Shown in pieces: positions 20,602 to 31,909 of a DNA stretch of 64,000 nucleotides. The first letter of the stretch is position 1, and the number at the start of each line of letters is the position of its first letter. Both the position numbers and the translations under genes were made by a program. Source of the stretch: Antarctobacter heliothermus (GTDB taxonomy: Bacteria > Pseudomonadota > Alphaproteobacteria > Rhodobacterales > Rhodobacteraceae); assembly GCF_002237555.1 (NCBI RefSeq), contig NZ_CP022540.1:682001-746000 (forward strand). Direction: 5' to 3'. The notes under the pieces were generated by a model, which was given only the letters and a program-made list of their open reading frames with translations, had not been told where the DNA came from and ran no database searches.

Positions 20602-21435
20602 TCACCCCTTCGCCACCATCCAGTCCAGAACCCGCGTCGGCAACAGACGCCGCGCCGCCTCCATCAGCCATGTGGCACGGGTGACAAAATAGCGCGGGCG
20701 CGGGCGCGGGCTTTCCAGTGCGTGGATCAGCTTGGCCGTCACGGCAGAAGGCGGCATTTCGAAGGTATCGGGTTTGCCGCGATCCTCATACAGACGCTGC
20801 AACAGACTGTCTTTGTATTGCGCAGCGCGGGGGCTGGCCTTCCAGTCAATCCAGCGCTCGAAATGCGGGATCGAGTTCTGGCGGATCTTTGACGTGATCG
20901 GCCCGGTATTAAAAAGGACGACATGGATCGGCGTGTCGCGCATTTCGATCCGCAGGGTACTGGTCAGACCCTCGGTCGCAAACTTGGCGGCATTGTAGGC
21001 GGACCGCCAAGGGGCCACGACGATGCCCAGAACGGAGCCGTTGTTGATAATCCGCCCGTGACCCTGCGCCCGCATCACCGGGATCACACGGCGGGTCAGA
21101 TCATGCCAGCCAAAGACGTTCACCTCGAATATCTCGCGCAGGGCCTCGGCGGGCAGATCCTCTGCCGCGCCGGGCATCGCATAGGCCCCATTGTTGAACA
21201 GCGCATCCAGCGTGCCGCCGGTCGCCGCCAGCACCTCTGCCAGCGCCGCGTCAATGCTGGCTGCATCGCTGTAGTCCAGTCGCGGACTGTCAAAGCCTTC
21301 GGCCCGCAACCGCGCGCAGTCCGCCTCTTGGCGGCAGGAGGCGAACACCCGCCATCCCCGCGCCTTCAGCCCATGCGCCGCGTCATAGCCAATTCCCGAA
21401 GAGCAGCCCGTGATAAGGATGGATTTTTGTGTCAT
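20602..21435 (-). CDS. SDR family oxidoreductase
   Basis: A 277-residue short-chain dehydrogenase/reductase. Seen: the cofactor motif ITGCSSGIGYDAA, NNGAY (variant of NNAG), and the catalytic Tyr/Lys in SAYNAAKFATEGL. The residue after the second strand (ASCRQEADC) suggests NADPH preference, as in many retinol-dehydrogenase-like SDRs. The substrate cannot be inferred. It is separated by 64 bp from the HIG1-like gene downstream. Confidence 0.9.
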   Translation of the reverse strand: MTQKSILITGCSSGIGYDAAHGLKARGWRVFASCRQEADCARLRAEGFDSPRLDYSDAASIDAALAEVLAATGGTLDALFNNGAYAMPGAAEDLPAEALREIFEVNVFGWHDLTRRVIPVMRAQGHGRIINNGSVLGIVVAPWRSAYNAAKFATEGLTSTLRIEMRDTPIHVVLFNTGPITSKIRQNSIPHFERWIDWKASPRAAQYKDSLLQRLYEDRGKPDTFEMPPSAVTAKLIHALESPRPRPRYFVTRATWLMEAARRLLPTRVLDWMVAKG

Positions 21436-21513
21436 GCGCGCCCTCTACGGCGCAGGTGGCGAAAAGGAAAGAGGCGCGGTCCCAACGATAACACGCCCCC
21501 TTACAATCCCCCG

Positions 21514-22242
21514 TCAGTTGGGAATGTTCAGGAAATCGTCCGACATCCAGCCTTCGGTTTCGGCATCGACAAGCCGCAGCTTGACCCAGCCGTCTCCGGT
21601 GTCATCCAGCACCTCGACCTCGATGCCTTCATCAAGTTTGGCAACGATGCCGTAGGACGTCGCCGGTCCGTCGCGCAGGTTCACGCGGCTGGCTGAGACA
21701 ACCCGCAGGTCTCGCTCTTCTGGCACGAACTCAGGGGCAAGCGCGCCACCCATCTTTGTTCCCAGCGGAAGCGAGGTGCCCAGTCCGGCAATCCGCTGCA
21801 TCGGTGCATCCGGATCAAACGGATCTTCGTCTATCGGGATCGCCCCGGCCAAGGCCAGCGCAATTTCGTCTACAGGCTGGGCGGCGGGCTGAACTACGGA
21901 GTCGGCAAAGAGGGCCGCCGGGGTGACCTCTGTCATCAGGGTTGGCGCGGCACCCGCCGCAGGGCCCACAGGCGGCACTGTCGCCTTCACCGACTTGGAC
22001 GGCAGCGGCTCACGGACACTCAACGACGTGATGCGCGGCGCGGGACCGGGGGTGTTTTTCGTGGCCGGGATCGGCTGCAACCCCGCAAGCGACGGCCGGT
22101 CGGGCACGGCAGACGGGGCGGTGGTATCGACGTCGGCGAGGATCGATACACCGTTGTCGCCCGGAACGAAATCGCGGCCACCCGACAGCGCGTACCATGC
22201 CCAGCCCAGTACTGCGAACGTCACCACCATGATCCGGACCAT
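21514..22242 (-). CDS. Membrane-anchored SH3-domain protein
   Basis: A 242-residue protein with an N-terminal TM anchor ([20 protein letters not shown]), a Pro/Ala-rich linker (about 30-150) and a C-terminal bacterial SH3 domain ([20 protein letters not shown] to [11 protein letters not shown]). The start is placed at 22242, where GGGAG lies five bases upstream; a start at 22257 is also open. It likely acts in the periplasm on peptidoglycan or envelope, as inferred from the SH3 fold. Divergent from parC. Confidence 0.85.
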   Translation of the reverse strand: MVRIMVVTFAVLGWAWYALSGGRDFVPGDNGVSILADVDTTAPSAVPDRPSLAGLQPIPATKNTPGPAPRITSLSVREPLPSKSVKATVPPVGPAAGAAPTLMTEVTPAALFADSVVQPAAQPVDEIALALAGAIPIDEDPFDPDAPMQRIAGLGTSLPLGTKMGGALAPEFVPEERDLRVVSASRVNLRDGPATSYGIVAKLDEGIEVEVLDDTGDGWVKLRLVDAETEGWMSDDFLNIPN

Positions 22243-22400
22243 GTTCACTCCCACCACCTGCCAATCCTCTGTCGCATTCGCCCCCCCCCCGGAGCGCAGC
22301 CCCGTGTTTAAGCGATTCCCCGATTTCCTCTAAGGGAAAAACCCGGATTATTCCCCGGCCCCACTTGCTGCGGCGACGTGGCGGGAATATCACCACATCT

Positions 22401-24830
22401 ATGGATGATGACGCCGACACCCCCAACATGCCCGAACGCAATCTGGCAGAGCCGCTACGCCGCGCGATTGGCGAGCGTTATCTGACCTATGCACTCAGCA
22501 CCATCATGCATCGGGCATTGCCGGACGCACGCGACGGGCTGAAGCCGGTTCATCGACGTATCCTATATGCAATGCGCAGGCTGCGACTTAGTTCCACAGG
22601 CGGCTTTCTGAAATCCGCCAAGATCAGCGGCGACACCATGGGGGATTTCCACCCGCATGGCGACACGGCGATCTATGACGCCATGGCGCGCCTCGCGCAG
22701 GACTTCACCATCCGCTACCCGCTGGTCGATGGCCAAGGCAATTTTGGCAACATCGACGGCGATAACCCGGCGGCCAGTCGTTATACCGAAGCACGCATGA
22801 CGATCATGTCAGAGGCGCTGATCGAGGGGCTCGACGAGAACTCCGTCGATTTCCGTCCCAACTATGACGGCCGCCTGATGGAACCGTCGGTGCTGCCAGC
22901 CTCGTACCCGAACCTGCTGGCCAACGGGTCCAGCGGGATCGCGGTGGGCATGGCCACCAATATCCCGCCGCATAACATCAGTGAACTGATCGACGCTTGC
23001 CTGCATCTGATCCGCTCACCGAACGCAGTGGACGACACGCTGATGCAATACGTCCCGGGGCCGGATTTCCCGACCGGCGGCGTGATTGTCGAACCGGCGG
23101 AGAACATCGCAGAGGCCTATCGCACCGGGCGCGGCAGCATCCGCCTGCGCGCGAAATGGAACGTCGAGGATCTGGGACGCGGCACATGGCAGGTTGTCGT
23201 GACCGAGATCCCTTATCAGGTGCAAAAGTCCAAGCTGGTCGAACGCATTGCTGAGTTGATCCAGACCAAAAAGGTGCCGATCCTCGCCGATGTGCGGGAC
23301 GAAAGCGCCGAAGACGTGCGCATGGTGCTGGAGCCACGGTCAAAAAACGTCGATCCCGACGTGTTGATGAACATGCTGTTCAAGAACTCGGACCTCGAAA
23401 TCCGCTTTTCGCTGAACATGAACGTGCTGATCGACGGCGTCACGCCCAAGGTCTGCTCGCTCAAAGAGGTGCTGCGCGCCTTCCTCGATTTCCGGCGCGA
23501 CGTGCTGATCCGCCGGTCGCGTCACCGGATGGCCAAGATCGATAACCGGCTTGAGGTGCTCGAAGGCCTGATTGTCGCCTTTCTGAACCTTGACCGCGTG
23601 ATCGACATCATCCGCTATGACGACGACCCCAAAGTCGCCTTGATGTACGAGGATTGGTCGCGCCCACATCAGGCCACGCTGACCCGCGCCACGGACGAAA
23701 GCGATTATGTCTCACCGCTGATCGGTGTGGACGTCGCCGCGCTGGAACTGCGCGAGGATCCAGAGGCCATCGCGCGGGGCGTGCTGGCCGATGACGGCAC
23801 CGACGCCAAGGTGCCCGCGCGCTTTGTCGGCCGGTCCGAGGGTCTGTCCGATGTACAGGCCGAGGCGATCCTCAATATGCGCCTGCGGTCGTTGCGCCGC
23901 CTTGAGGAACTGGAACTGGTCAAGGAACGCGACGCCCTGATGGAAGAGCGCGCTGGCCTTGAGGATCTGCTGGACAGCGAAGACCTGCAATGGAAGCGCG
24001 TCACGGACGAGCTGAAAGAGGTCAAAAAGAAGTTCGGCAAAGGTCTGGATCGCGGCGCCCGCCTGACCGCCCTTGCCGAGGCCGGAGAGGCCGAGGAAGT
24101 TCCGCTGGAGGCGATGATTGATCGCGAGCCGATCACGGTCGTCTGTTCGCAGATGGGCTGGATTCGCGCCATGACCGGGCATATCGCGCTGGACCGCGAG
24201 TTGAAGTTCAAGGACGGCGACGGCCCGCGCTTTATCTTTCACGCCGAAACCACCGACCGCCTGCTGGTCTTTGCGTCCACGGGCCGGTTCTACACCGTGT
24301 CGGCGGCGGCTCTGCCGGGCGGGCGTGGCATGGGTGAACCGCTTCGCCTGATGGTGGATCTGCCGAACGAGGCAGAGATCATCGACATCTTTATCCATAA
24401 ACCGGGTCGCAAGCTGTTGGTGGCCTCCTCAGCGGGCGACGGATTTATTGCGCCCGAGGATGAAATCATCGCCCAGACGCGGACTGGCAAGCAGGTGCTG
24501 AACGTGCGCGCCCCGGCGCGGGCTTTGGTATGCAAACCGGTGACCGCGGATCACGTCGCCGTTGTAGGCGAGAACCGCAAACTTTTGGTTTTCCCGCTCG
24601 AGGAGCTGCCCGAAATGGGACGCGGCAAGGGTGTCCGCCTGCAAAAGTACAAGGACGGCGGATTGTCGGACGCGCGCACCTTCCTTTTGGAGGCCGGCCT
24701 GTCGTGGCAGGATCCGGCTGGGCGCACGCGCACCGTCGATGCCGCCGAGCTTGCGGAATGGATCGGAAAACGCGCCGGAACGGGCCGCATGGCACCGCGC
24801 GGTTTCCCGAGAGACAACAAGTTCAACTGA
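22401..24830 (+). CDS. parC: DNA topoisomerase IV subunit A
   Basis: An 809-residue ParC, the DNA-cleaving subunit of topoisomerase IV, which decatenates daughter chromosomes. Seen: [19 protein letters not shown], the quinolone region [10 protein letters not shown], and the catalytic tyrosine in [11 protein letters not shown] (about Tyr128). The C-terminal part has the beta-pinwheel repeats. The start [10 protein letters not shown] is chosen for its N-terminal fit; its ribosome binding site is weak, and an upstream ATG at 22365 is possible. parE is not in the window. Confidence 0.95.
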   Translation: MDDDADTPNMPERNLAEPLRRAIGERYLTYALSTIMHRALPDARDGLKPVHRRILYAMRRLRLSSTGGFLKSAKISGDTMGDFHPHGDTAIYDAMARLAQDFTIRYPLVDGQGNFGNIDGDNPAASRYTEARMTIMSEALIEGLDENSVDFRPNYDGRLMEPSVLPASYPNLLANGSSGIAVGMATNIPPHNISELIDACLHLIRSPNAVDDTLMQYVPGPDFPTGGVIVEPAENIAEAYRTGRGSIRLRAKWNVEDLGRGTWQVVVTEIPYQVQKSKLVERIAELIQTKKVPILADVRDESAEDVRMVLEPRSKNVDPDVLMNMLFKNSDLEIRFSLNMNVLIDGVTPKVCSLKEVLRAFLDFRRDVLIRRSRHRMAKIDNRLEVLEGLIVAFLNLDRVIDIIRYDDDPKVALMYEDWSRPHQATLTRATDESDYVSPLIGVDVAALELREDPEAIARGVLADDGTDAKVPARFVGRSEGLSDVQAEAILNMRLRSLRRLEELELVKERDALMEERAGLEDLLDSEDLQWKRVTDELKEVKKKFGKGLDRGARLTALAEAGEAEEVPLEAMIDREPITVVCSQMGWIRAMTGHIALDRELKFKDGDGPRFIFHAETTDRLLVFASTGRFYTVSAAALPGGRGMGEPLRLMVDLPNEAEIIDIFIHKPGRKLLVASSAGDGFIAPEDEIIAQTRTGKQVLNVRAPARALVCKPVTADHVAVVGENRKLLVFPLEELPEMGRGKGVRLQKYKDGGLSDARTFLLEAGLSWQDPAGRTRTVDAAELAEWIGKRAGTGRMAPRGFPRDNKFN

Positions 24831-24905
24831 GCGTTTTGCGCGCGAAACATAACGCGTTATCAACAAGCTAAACTCATCTCTGGATGAAAATCCGTCAGAG
24901 ATGAG

Positions 24906-24977
24906 GTCCCGGATCAAGTCCGGGACGGGGTGCGCTTGCCCCCTGTCGACCCCGCCCGCCCCGGACCTGATCCGGGG
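24906..24977. repeat. Pair of inverted REP-like palindromes
   Basis: GTCCCGGATCAAGTCCGGGAC (24906-24926, 8-bp arms) and CCCCGGACCTGATCCGGGG (24959-24977, 7-bp arms) are related palindromes in opposite orientation, 32 bp apart, in the 297-bp gap after parC. The cores CCGGATCAAGTCCGG and, inverted, CCGGATCAGGTCCGG differ at one base. This is the layout of a bacterial interspersed mosaic element. Confidence 0.75.
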
Positions 24978-25127
24978 TCTGGGCGATGTACTCACAACAC
25001 CGCAGTTGCACCCCAGCCGGGAAATCGCCACTCTGCCCGCAAGAGCGGCGGCAGGACGGAGACCGTTTTGGAAGGGCAGGACATATCTCCGGGCACACTG
25101 GCGCAGGCCGGTGGCGTCGCGCATGAC

Positions 25128-26318
25128 ATGCACGACACGCCGATGCCCACGCTATTCGCGGGCCGTCGCTGGCCGATCTTCAAGCTGACGCTGGGCACCG
25201 GCGTCCTGACGGTTTTGACCCTTGGCTTTTATCGGTTCTGGCAAAAGACCCGCATCCGGCGCTGGTACTGGTCCGCCATCCGCCCGGGTGATCATCCCTT
25301 GGAATATGTCGGCGATCCGTTCGAGAAACTGCTGGGGTTTCTTATCGCGGTGGTCATTCTGGCCTTCTACATCGGCATCGTGAACCTTGGCCTGATGTTT
25401 GCCAGCTTCGCGGTTTTTCAGGGCAATACTGCCGCCTATGTGCTCAGCTTTATTGGCGTGATCCCGATTTGGTTTTATGCCCGGTACCGCGCCCGGCGGT
25501 ATGTGCTGGCACGCACCCGGTGGATGGGGCTGCGCTTTGGCCTTGCCCCTGGCGCGTGGGGTTATGCCCTGCGGGCGCTCTGGCACTGGCTGCTGACCCT
25601 GATCACGCTGGGACTGCTATGGCCGCGCATGACCTTCAAACTGGAAAAATACCGGACGGATCGCACATGGTTCGGCGATCACAAGATGGAACAGGGCGGG
25701 TCGTGGTTCATGCTGTTCTGGTGCATCAAATGGCATCTCATGGCGCTTGGCCTGTTGCTGGTGTCGACCGTGGTGCTGGGCGCGGGTCTCGTGGCGCTGG
25801 CCATCCTCGGATATGTCATGGCGGGCGTTTTGTTGGTCTTTGGCGCGGTGTACTACCGTGTAGAGACGCGCAAGCGCATGGCAGCGGCCAAGCGTCTTGG
25901 ACCGCTGCGCCTGCACCTGACGCTGAACCCGCTACGGGTGTTTTGGATCTTGATCTCGGGCTATGCTCTTGCGCTGTTGGTCTCTTCCATTCCGACCGCC
26001 TTTCTGGTTGTGCTGTTCCTACGCCTGCAATCGGCGGACACCCTGACAGAGGTCGGGATGGAGGATTTGTCGCTGCTCTTTGCCGGTGCCGACCGCTGGC
26101 TGTTGGTCGGCCTGACCGCGATGAGCTATTTCGCCATTTTCCTGATCTGGTCGGCACTGACACAGGCCTGGATCACGTTGCCGATCACCCGTCTTTACGC
26201 GCGCGGTTTGCGTATCGACGGCGCAGAGATGCTACCGGCGATCCAACAACGCCCGCGCGATGAGCACGTCGAGGCCGAAGGCTTTGCCGAGGCGTTAGAT
26301 GTGGGGGCCTCGCTATGA
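25128..26318 (+). CDS. DUF898 (YjgN-type) multi-spanning membrane protein, copy 1
   Basis: A 396-residue integral membrane protein of the YjgN/DUF898 family, function unknown. The family signature near the N-terminus is seen (TLGFYRFWQKTRIRRWYWS), then EKLLGFLIAVVILAFYIG, RYRARRYVLARTRWMGLRFG and YRTDRTWFGD, with about eight TM helices. I start it at MHDTPMPTLF; MPTLF five codons later is also possible. It overlaps the following M48 peptidase gene by four bases. A paralogous pair follows at 27569-29901. Confidence 0.85.
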   Translation: MHDTPMPTLFAGRRWPIFKLTLGTGVLTVLTLGFYRFWQKTRIRRWYWSAIRPGDHPLEYVGDPFEKLLGFLIAVVILAFYIGIVNLGLMFASFAVFQGNTAAYVLSFIGVIPIWFYARYRARRYVLARTRWMGLRFGLAPGAWGYALRALWHWLLTLITLGLLWPRMTFKLEKYRTDRTWFGDHKMEQGGSWFMLFWCIKWHLMALGLLLVSTVVLGAGLVALAILGYVMAGVLLVFGAVYYRVETRKRMAAAKRLGPLRLHLTLNPLRVFWILISGYALALLVSSIPTAFLVVLFLRLQSADTLTEVGMEDLSLLFAGADRWLLVGLTAMSYFAIFLIWSALTQAWITLPITRLYARGLRIDGAEMLPAIQQRPRDEHVEAEGFAEALDVGASL

Positions 26319-27439
26319 ACAGGGGGGCGCACAGTGGCGCAATGCCACCGCCGCTTGAAACCAGCGGTGACTTCTATGACGGCGAAACCGCCGCCGCGCG
26401 CCCAGTCACCTTGCGCATCGACACCGACCGCCGCGTATTGACCGGGGACGGCATCGACTGGCCGGTGGACGACATCCGCGAGGTCATGGATCAGGCCGGC
26501 GGCGATCTGATCGTCTTGCGGCTGAAGGGCGATCCCGTCGCCCGTCTGATCCTGCGCCACGGCGACATTCGCCCACGCCTGCCCAATCGCACCCGGTCCG
26601 CACCGCTTGTCCGCCGTGGACGGTTGGTCGGTTGGGCGCTGGCAGCGGTTGCCTCCGTGGCGCTGATCCTGTTTGTTCTGATCCCCTTGATGGCTGACCA
26701 GCTGGCTGAATACATTCCACCCAGCGGCGAAAAGGCATTGGGAGAGGTCACACTGACCCAGATCCGTGAGGCGCTGGACGACACCGACCTGAACCCTGTC
26801 ACCTTTTGCACCGCGCCCAATGGCGAACAAGCCCTGCGCAAGATCCAGGCCCGTCTGATCGCGCATGTGCCAACGCCGGTCGATCTGTCGGTACACGTCC
26901 TCGACCATGAGATGGTCAACGCCTTTGCCTTGCCCGGAGGCCAGATTGTCTTTTTCCGCGGCCTGATCGACGAGGCCGAAACCCCCGAGGAATTGGCGGC
27001 GGTCTTTGCCCATGAAATCGGCCATGTGGTCAGCCGCGACCCCACCCGGCATGCCCTGCGCTCTGCCGGGTCGATTGGGGTGCTGGGCCTGATCTTTGGT
27101 GATTTCGCAGGCGGCGCGGTTGTCCTGCTACTGGCCGAACAGTTGATCGAGGCGCAGTATAGTCAAGGCGCAGAGGCTGCGGCGGATGTCTTTGCCCATG
27201 ATCTGATGATCCGCGCGGGCCTGTCGCCCGCCGCGCTGGCCGTCATGTTCGAACGGTTTCGCGCGCTGGGGGGAGACGCCGATGGGTTTATCGGCCATTT
27301 CCTGTCGCATCCCGGACTGGGCAACCGCATCGACGCCGCCCGCAACGCCGTGCCCGCCGGTTTCCAGCCCCGCCCGCTGCTCACCGCTGACGAGTGGCGC
27401 GCCTTGCAAGACATATGTTCCGGCGAAACACCCTATTGA
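26315..27439 (+). CDS. M48 family membrane metallopeptidase, copy 1
   Basis: A 374-residue zinc metallopeptidase of family M48. Layout: a cytoplasmic N-terminal domain starting FYDGETAAARPVTL (resembling the DUF7092 domain often fused to M48 peptidases), one TM helix (about 105-125), then the peptidase domain with HEIGH at residues 233-237 and the third zinc ligand in EAAADVFAHD. Translation is coupled to the DUF898 gene by an ATGA overlap. A role in membrane-protein quality control is inferred only from the family. Confidence 0.88.
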   Translation: MNRGAHSGAMPPPLETSGDFYDGETAAARPVTLRIDTDRRVLTGDGIDWPVDDIREVMDQAGGDLIVLRLKGDPVARLILRHGDIRPRLPNRTRSAPLVRRGRLVGWALAAVASVALILFVLIPLMADQLAEYIPPSGEKALGEVTLTQIREALDDTDLNPVTFCTAPNGEQALRKIQARLIAHVPTPVDLSVHVLDHEMVNAFALPGGQIVFFRGLIDEAETPEELAAVFAHEIGHVVSRDPTRHALRSAGSIGVLGLIFGDFAGGAVVLLLAEQLIEAQYSQGAEAAADVFAHDLMIRAGLSPAALAVMFERFRALGGDADGFIGHFLSHPGLGNRIDAARNAVPAGFQPRPLLTADEWRALQDICSGETPY

Positions 27440-27568
27440 CGCCAATTCGCTTCAACCCACCAAGGGCAGGCATTCCCGACTTTACGCTTGGTCGCCCGCC
27501 CCTCATCGTGGTGGCAGTATCCGCGCACGCACAGTTTGCGCCCCACCCGCGACCGAGAGATTGTCACT

Positions 27569-28783
27569 ATGAGTACTCCTCAAGATTCCATGGACATCCG
27601 TTACACGGGCGAAAAAGGCCCGCTGTTCAACCTTGCCTTCAAGACCGGTCTGTTGACTGTTGTCACGCTGGGCATCTACCGTTTCTGGCAAAAGACCCGC
27701 ATTCGAAAATACATCTGGTCCTCGGTCAACGCGGGTGGCGACACGTTCGAATATACCGGAACCGGGATCGAAAAACTGCTTGGCTTCCTGATCGCCGTGG
27801 TCTTTCTGGCGATCTACATCGGCATCATCCAGATGGTCCTGTTTTACGCGGGCCTGAGTGTCATGGTTGATCCCCAACGCGCGTCACCACAGGAAATGAT
27901 CGCCCAAACCATTGCACTCTATATCACCTTCTTCGCGGTGCTGCCGTTTATCCTGTATGCCGCCTATCGTGCACGGCGCTACAAGATGGCGCGCACCCGC
28001 TGGAGGGGCATCCGGTTCGGCATGGAAAAAGGCGCTTGGGGGTTTGTCTGGCGCGCGTTGGGATACGGCTTTCTGGCGGTGATCACGCTGGGCATCCTGA
28101 CACCACTGCAAACCTTCAAGCTGGAGAAATATCAAGCGGACCGCAGCTATTACGGCTCTGCGCGCTTTACCCAGACCGGCAAATGGACCGATCTGTACAG
28201 TGCCATGAAACACCTGCTGATTGGCATTGGTATCCTTGTGGTTAGCGGATCTCTTGCCGTCGGCGCGGCCATATCAGAAAGCATCGGTCTGGCGGCATTT
28301 GGCGGGTTTGGCGTTTTTGTCGGTTACATCTGGGTCATCATCGGTAGCATCCACTACGGCGTGCAGTCCTTTGCCTACCTGACTGCGAACAAGGTGCTGG
28401 GCGACGACATCCGCTTTACCGCCGCGCCGCGCACCGGCTTTGTCATCAAGACCTACATCGTCGGCGGCCTGCTGGTGGGCCTTTTGGCCTCAGTCGCCTT
28501 CGGGATCGTCGCCACGATTGCCGCCGCCTTTATCCCGCTGCTGCAAAACGGGGGCGGCATCATCGCCTTTAGCATCGTCATGGCGGTTGGATATGTGGTG
28601 GCCTTGGTGCTGACGCAGGCACTTAGCCTGATCCTGATCACCCAGCCGATCTTGGCGCACTACATCGAAAAGCTGGAGATCGTGAACGCCGATAGCCTGA
28701 ACCGCATCGCCCAGCGTGAGGCCGAAACCGGCGTTGACGCCGAAGGCTTTGCCGACGCGCTGGATATAGGTGGCGCGATCTGA
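27569..28783 (+). CDS. DUF898 (YjgN-type) multi-spanning membrane protein, copy 2
   Basis: A 404-residue paralogue of the protein encoded at 25128. The same signature occurs (TLGIYRFWQKTRIRKYIWS, EKLLGFLIAVVFLAIYIG, RYKMARTRWRGIRFGMEKGA), and the C-termini match (VEAEGFAEALDVGASL against VDAEGFADALDIGGAI). The start MSTPQDSMDI is chosen because the longer open frame has no recognisable ribosome binding site. Its stop overlaps the next ATG by one base. Confidence 0.85.
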   Translation: MSTPQDSMDIRYTGEKGPLFNLAFKTGLLTVVTLGIYRFWQKTRIRKYIWSSVNAGGDTFEYTGTGIEKLLGFLIAVVFLAIYIGIIQMVLFYAGLSVMVDPQRASPQEMIAQTIALYITFFAVLPFILYAAYRARRYKMARTRWRGIRFGMEKGAWGFVWRALGYGFLAVITLGILTPLQTFKLEKYQADRSYYGSARFTQTGKWTDLYSAMKHLLIGIGILVVSGSLAVGAAISESIGLAAFGGFGVFVGYIWVIIGSIHYGVQSFAYLTANKVLGDDIRFTAAPRTGFVIKTYIVGGLLVGLLASVAFGIVATIAAAFIPLLQNGGGIIAFSIVMAVGYVVALVLTQALSLILITQPILAHYIEKLEIVNADSLNRIAQREAETGVDAEGFADALDIGGAI

Positions 28784-29901
28784 TGCAAAAGACAGAGGCG
28801 CATTTCTTTGATGGCCTCACGGCGGGGCGGCATGAGGTTCATGTCGCCCTGTCCGACGACAGGCAGGCCATGATCATCACCGGCGACTCGCTGGAGGCGC
28901 CGCTGCGCTGGTCCCTGATGGACCTGCGCGCGCTCAGCGACACCTCTCACAAGGGTCGCCTGACGCTCACCCGCCATGCCGATACCGCCGATGAGGCCCC
29001 GCGCGACCCTGCCCGCCTGGTCCTGCACGACCCCGATCTGATCGCATGGATGCACCGCACCCGGCCCGGCCTGTTCCGCCGGGATCTGCACAAGGGCACT
29101 TGGCGCAAGGTATTCCTGTATAGCGGCGGCGCGGTTGTCGCCGCCTGTCTGATGCTGTTTGTGATCCTGCCCGCCATGGCCAACACGCTGGCCCTGATCA
29201 TTCCGGTCGAACGTGAAATCGCCTTTGGCAAGGTTGTCACCTCACAGATGGAGCGAATCCTTGGCCACGCCGACAAGAAATCGCTGCGCTGCGAGGATCC
29301 GGCCGGACGGGCCGCTCTGGACACCATGCTCGCGCGACTGACTGAAAACCAAGAGATGGATTATCAGATTTCGGCACAGGTCTTTGATCATGGTATGATC
29401 AACGCCTTTGCCGCTCCCGGCGGGCAGGTGGTGATCCTGCGCGGGCTGCTGGACAAGGCGCAAGGCCCGGATGAGGTGGCCGGCGTACTGGCGCATGAAA
29501 TCGGCCATGTCGAATCGCGTGACGCCACACGCCACGCCCTGCGCACCGCCGGGTCTGCTGGACTGCTCAGCATGCTCATCGGCGATTTCACCGGCGGCGC
29601 CGCCATCGCGTTGGTGGGTGAGCACCTTATGACCGCCGCCTATACCCGCGACGCAGAGGCCGCCGCCGACCTGTTCGCGCTGGACATGTTGAAGGCCGCG
29701 AATGTGAACGCAACAGGGTTTGCCCGCTTCTTTGATGAATTGGACGGCTTACAGGGTTTTGAAATCCCGGCCTATCTGTCGAGCCACCCTGTCACCGCAG
29801 AACGCGCCGAACAGGCGCGCGGTTTTGCGCAATCCCAATCCGGCACGCGCCCGATCCTGAGCGATGTGGAATGGCAAGCGCTGCGCAACATCTGTCAGTG
29901 A
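28783..29901 (+). CDS. M48 family membrane metallopeptidase, copy 2
   Basis: A 372-residue paralogue of the peptidase at 26315. It has the N-terminal FFDGLTAGRHEVHV domain, a TM helix near 113-133, HEIGH at residues 238-242 and EAAADLFALD as the distal zinc-ligand motif. VNAFALPGG and INAFAAPGG are equivalent positions in the two copies. The two proteins end alike (EWRALQDIC against EWQALRNIC). It is coupled to the second DUF898 gene. Confidence 0.88.
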   Translation: MQKTEAHFFDGLTAGRHEVHVALSDDRQAMIITGDSLEAPLRWSLMDLRALSDTSHKGRLTLTRHADTADEAPRDPARLVLHDPDLIAWMHRTRPGLFRRDLHKGTWRKVFLYSGGAVVAACLMLFVILPAMANTLALIIPVEREIAFGKVVTSQMERILGHADKKSLRCEDPAGRAALDTMLARLTENQEMDYQISAQVFDHGMINAFAAPGGQVVILRGLLDKAQGPDEVAGVLAHEIGHVESRDATRHALRTAGSAGLLSMLIGDFTGGAAIALVGEHLMTAAYTRDAEAAADLFALDMLKAANVNATGFARFFDELDGLQGFEIPAYLSSHPVTAERAEQARGFAQSQSGTRPILSDVEWQALRNICQ

Positions 29902-30152
29902 AGCATGACGTCTTTGTCTCAGCAGGTCGCAGCCTCTTGGGGCAAGCGTCCAAGGCCCGCCGCCACCTGATAGCGCAATCGGCGAAATCGAATTGGGCGA
30001 AATGCCGAAAAACGTTCCGTCATGGCGACGCGGATTGACAATAACGCGACGATTTTTCGCTGTTTCCACCTGTCCGGGCGGGCTACACCACCGTGCAAGG
30101 AAGTTTCGCGGGCCCTCCCGCGGGCATGACAAACCTGAGGAGAGACACGCAG

Positions 30153-30910
<758 letters not shown>

Positions 30911-30911
<1 letters not shown>

Positions 30912-31837
30912 TGGCTGTTCTGCTGATTGCCGAAATTACCGATGGCGCGCTGGCCATGGATGCCACCGCCAAGACCGTCGCCGCCGCCAAGGCGCTGGGG
31001 GATGTGACCGTGCTGGCCGCGGGTGCATCTGCCAAGGACGCCGCCGCTGAGGCCGCCACGATCGAGGGCGTGTCCAAGGTGCTGCTGGCCGAGGATGACC
31101 TGTATGGTCACCGTCTGGCAGAGCCGGTTTCCGCTCTGATCGCCTCTCTCGCAGGCGACTACAGCCACATCGTGGCCCCAGCGACCACCGACGCCAAGAA
31201 CATCCTGCCGCGCGTGGCCGCGCTGTTGGACGTGATGGTGCTGACCGACGTGACCGCCGTCATCGACGCCGACACGTTTGAGCGTCCGATCTATGCCGGC
31301 AACGCCATTCAGACGGTGAAATCGAAGGACGCGAAAAAGGTTATCACCTTCCGCACCGCGACCTTTGACGCAGCTGCCGCGGGGGGCTCTGCCCCGGTCG
31401 AGGACATCGCCACCGGCGAGAACCCCGATTTGTCCGCATGGGTCGAAGACAAGGTCGCCGCCAGCGACCGTCCCGAACTGACCTCGGCCGGTATCGTCGT
31501 GTCCGGCGGACGCGGTGTTGGCAGCCAGGACGATTTCGCCCTGATCGAAAAGCTGGCTGACAAGCTGGGTGCCGCCGTTGGCGCGTCGCGTGCGGCTGTC
31601 GATTCGGGATTTGCCCCGAACGACTGGCAGGTTGGTCAGACCGGCAAGGTTGTCGCGCCGGATCTTTACGTCGCCGTCGGCATCTCGGGCGCGATTCAGC
31701 ACCTCGCCGGTATGAAGGACAGCAAAGTCATCGTCGCGATCAACAAGGACGAAGAGGCCCCGATCTTTCAGGTGGCCGACTACGGTCTTGTCGCCGACCT
31801 GTTCCAGGCCGTCCCGGAACTGACTGAAAAACTGTGA
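30911..31837 (+). CDS. etfA: Electron transfer flavoprotein subunit alpha
   Basis: A 308-residue EtfA carrying the FAD-binding C-terminal domain. Seen: [55 protein letters not shown] and the NKDEEAPIF loop. It is cotranscribed with etfB and ends at a strong terminator. Confidence 0.97.
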
Positions 31838-31872
31838 TCTGACAGGGGCGCTGCCCCGCTATAGGAAACTGT

Positions 31873-31901
31873 CAAAGGCCCGCCTCACCGGCGGGCCTTT
31901 G
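31873..31901 (+). terminator. Terminator of etfBA, probably bidirectional
   Basis: CAAAGGCCCGCC, a five-base loop and GGCGGGCCTTTG form a perfect 12-bp stem 35 bp after etfA. It lies tail to tail with the minus-strand gene ending at 31910, so it may serve both. Confidence 0.85.
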
Positions 31902-31909
31902 CTATTAAG

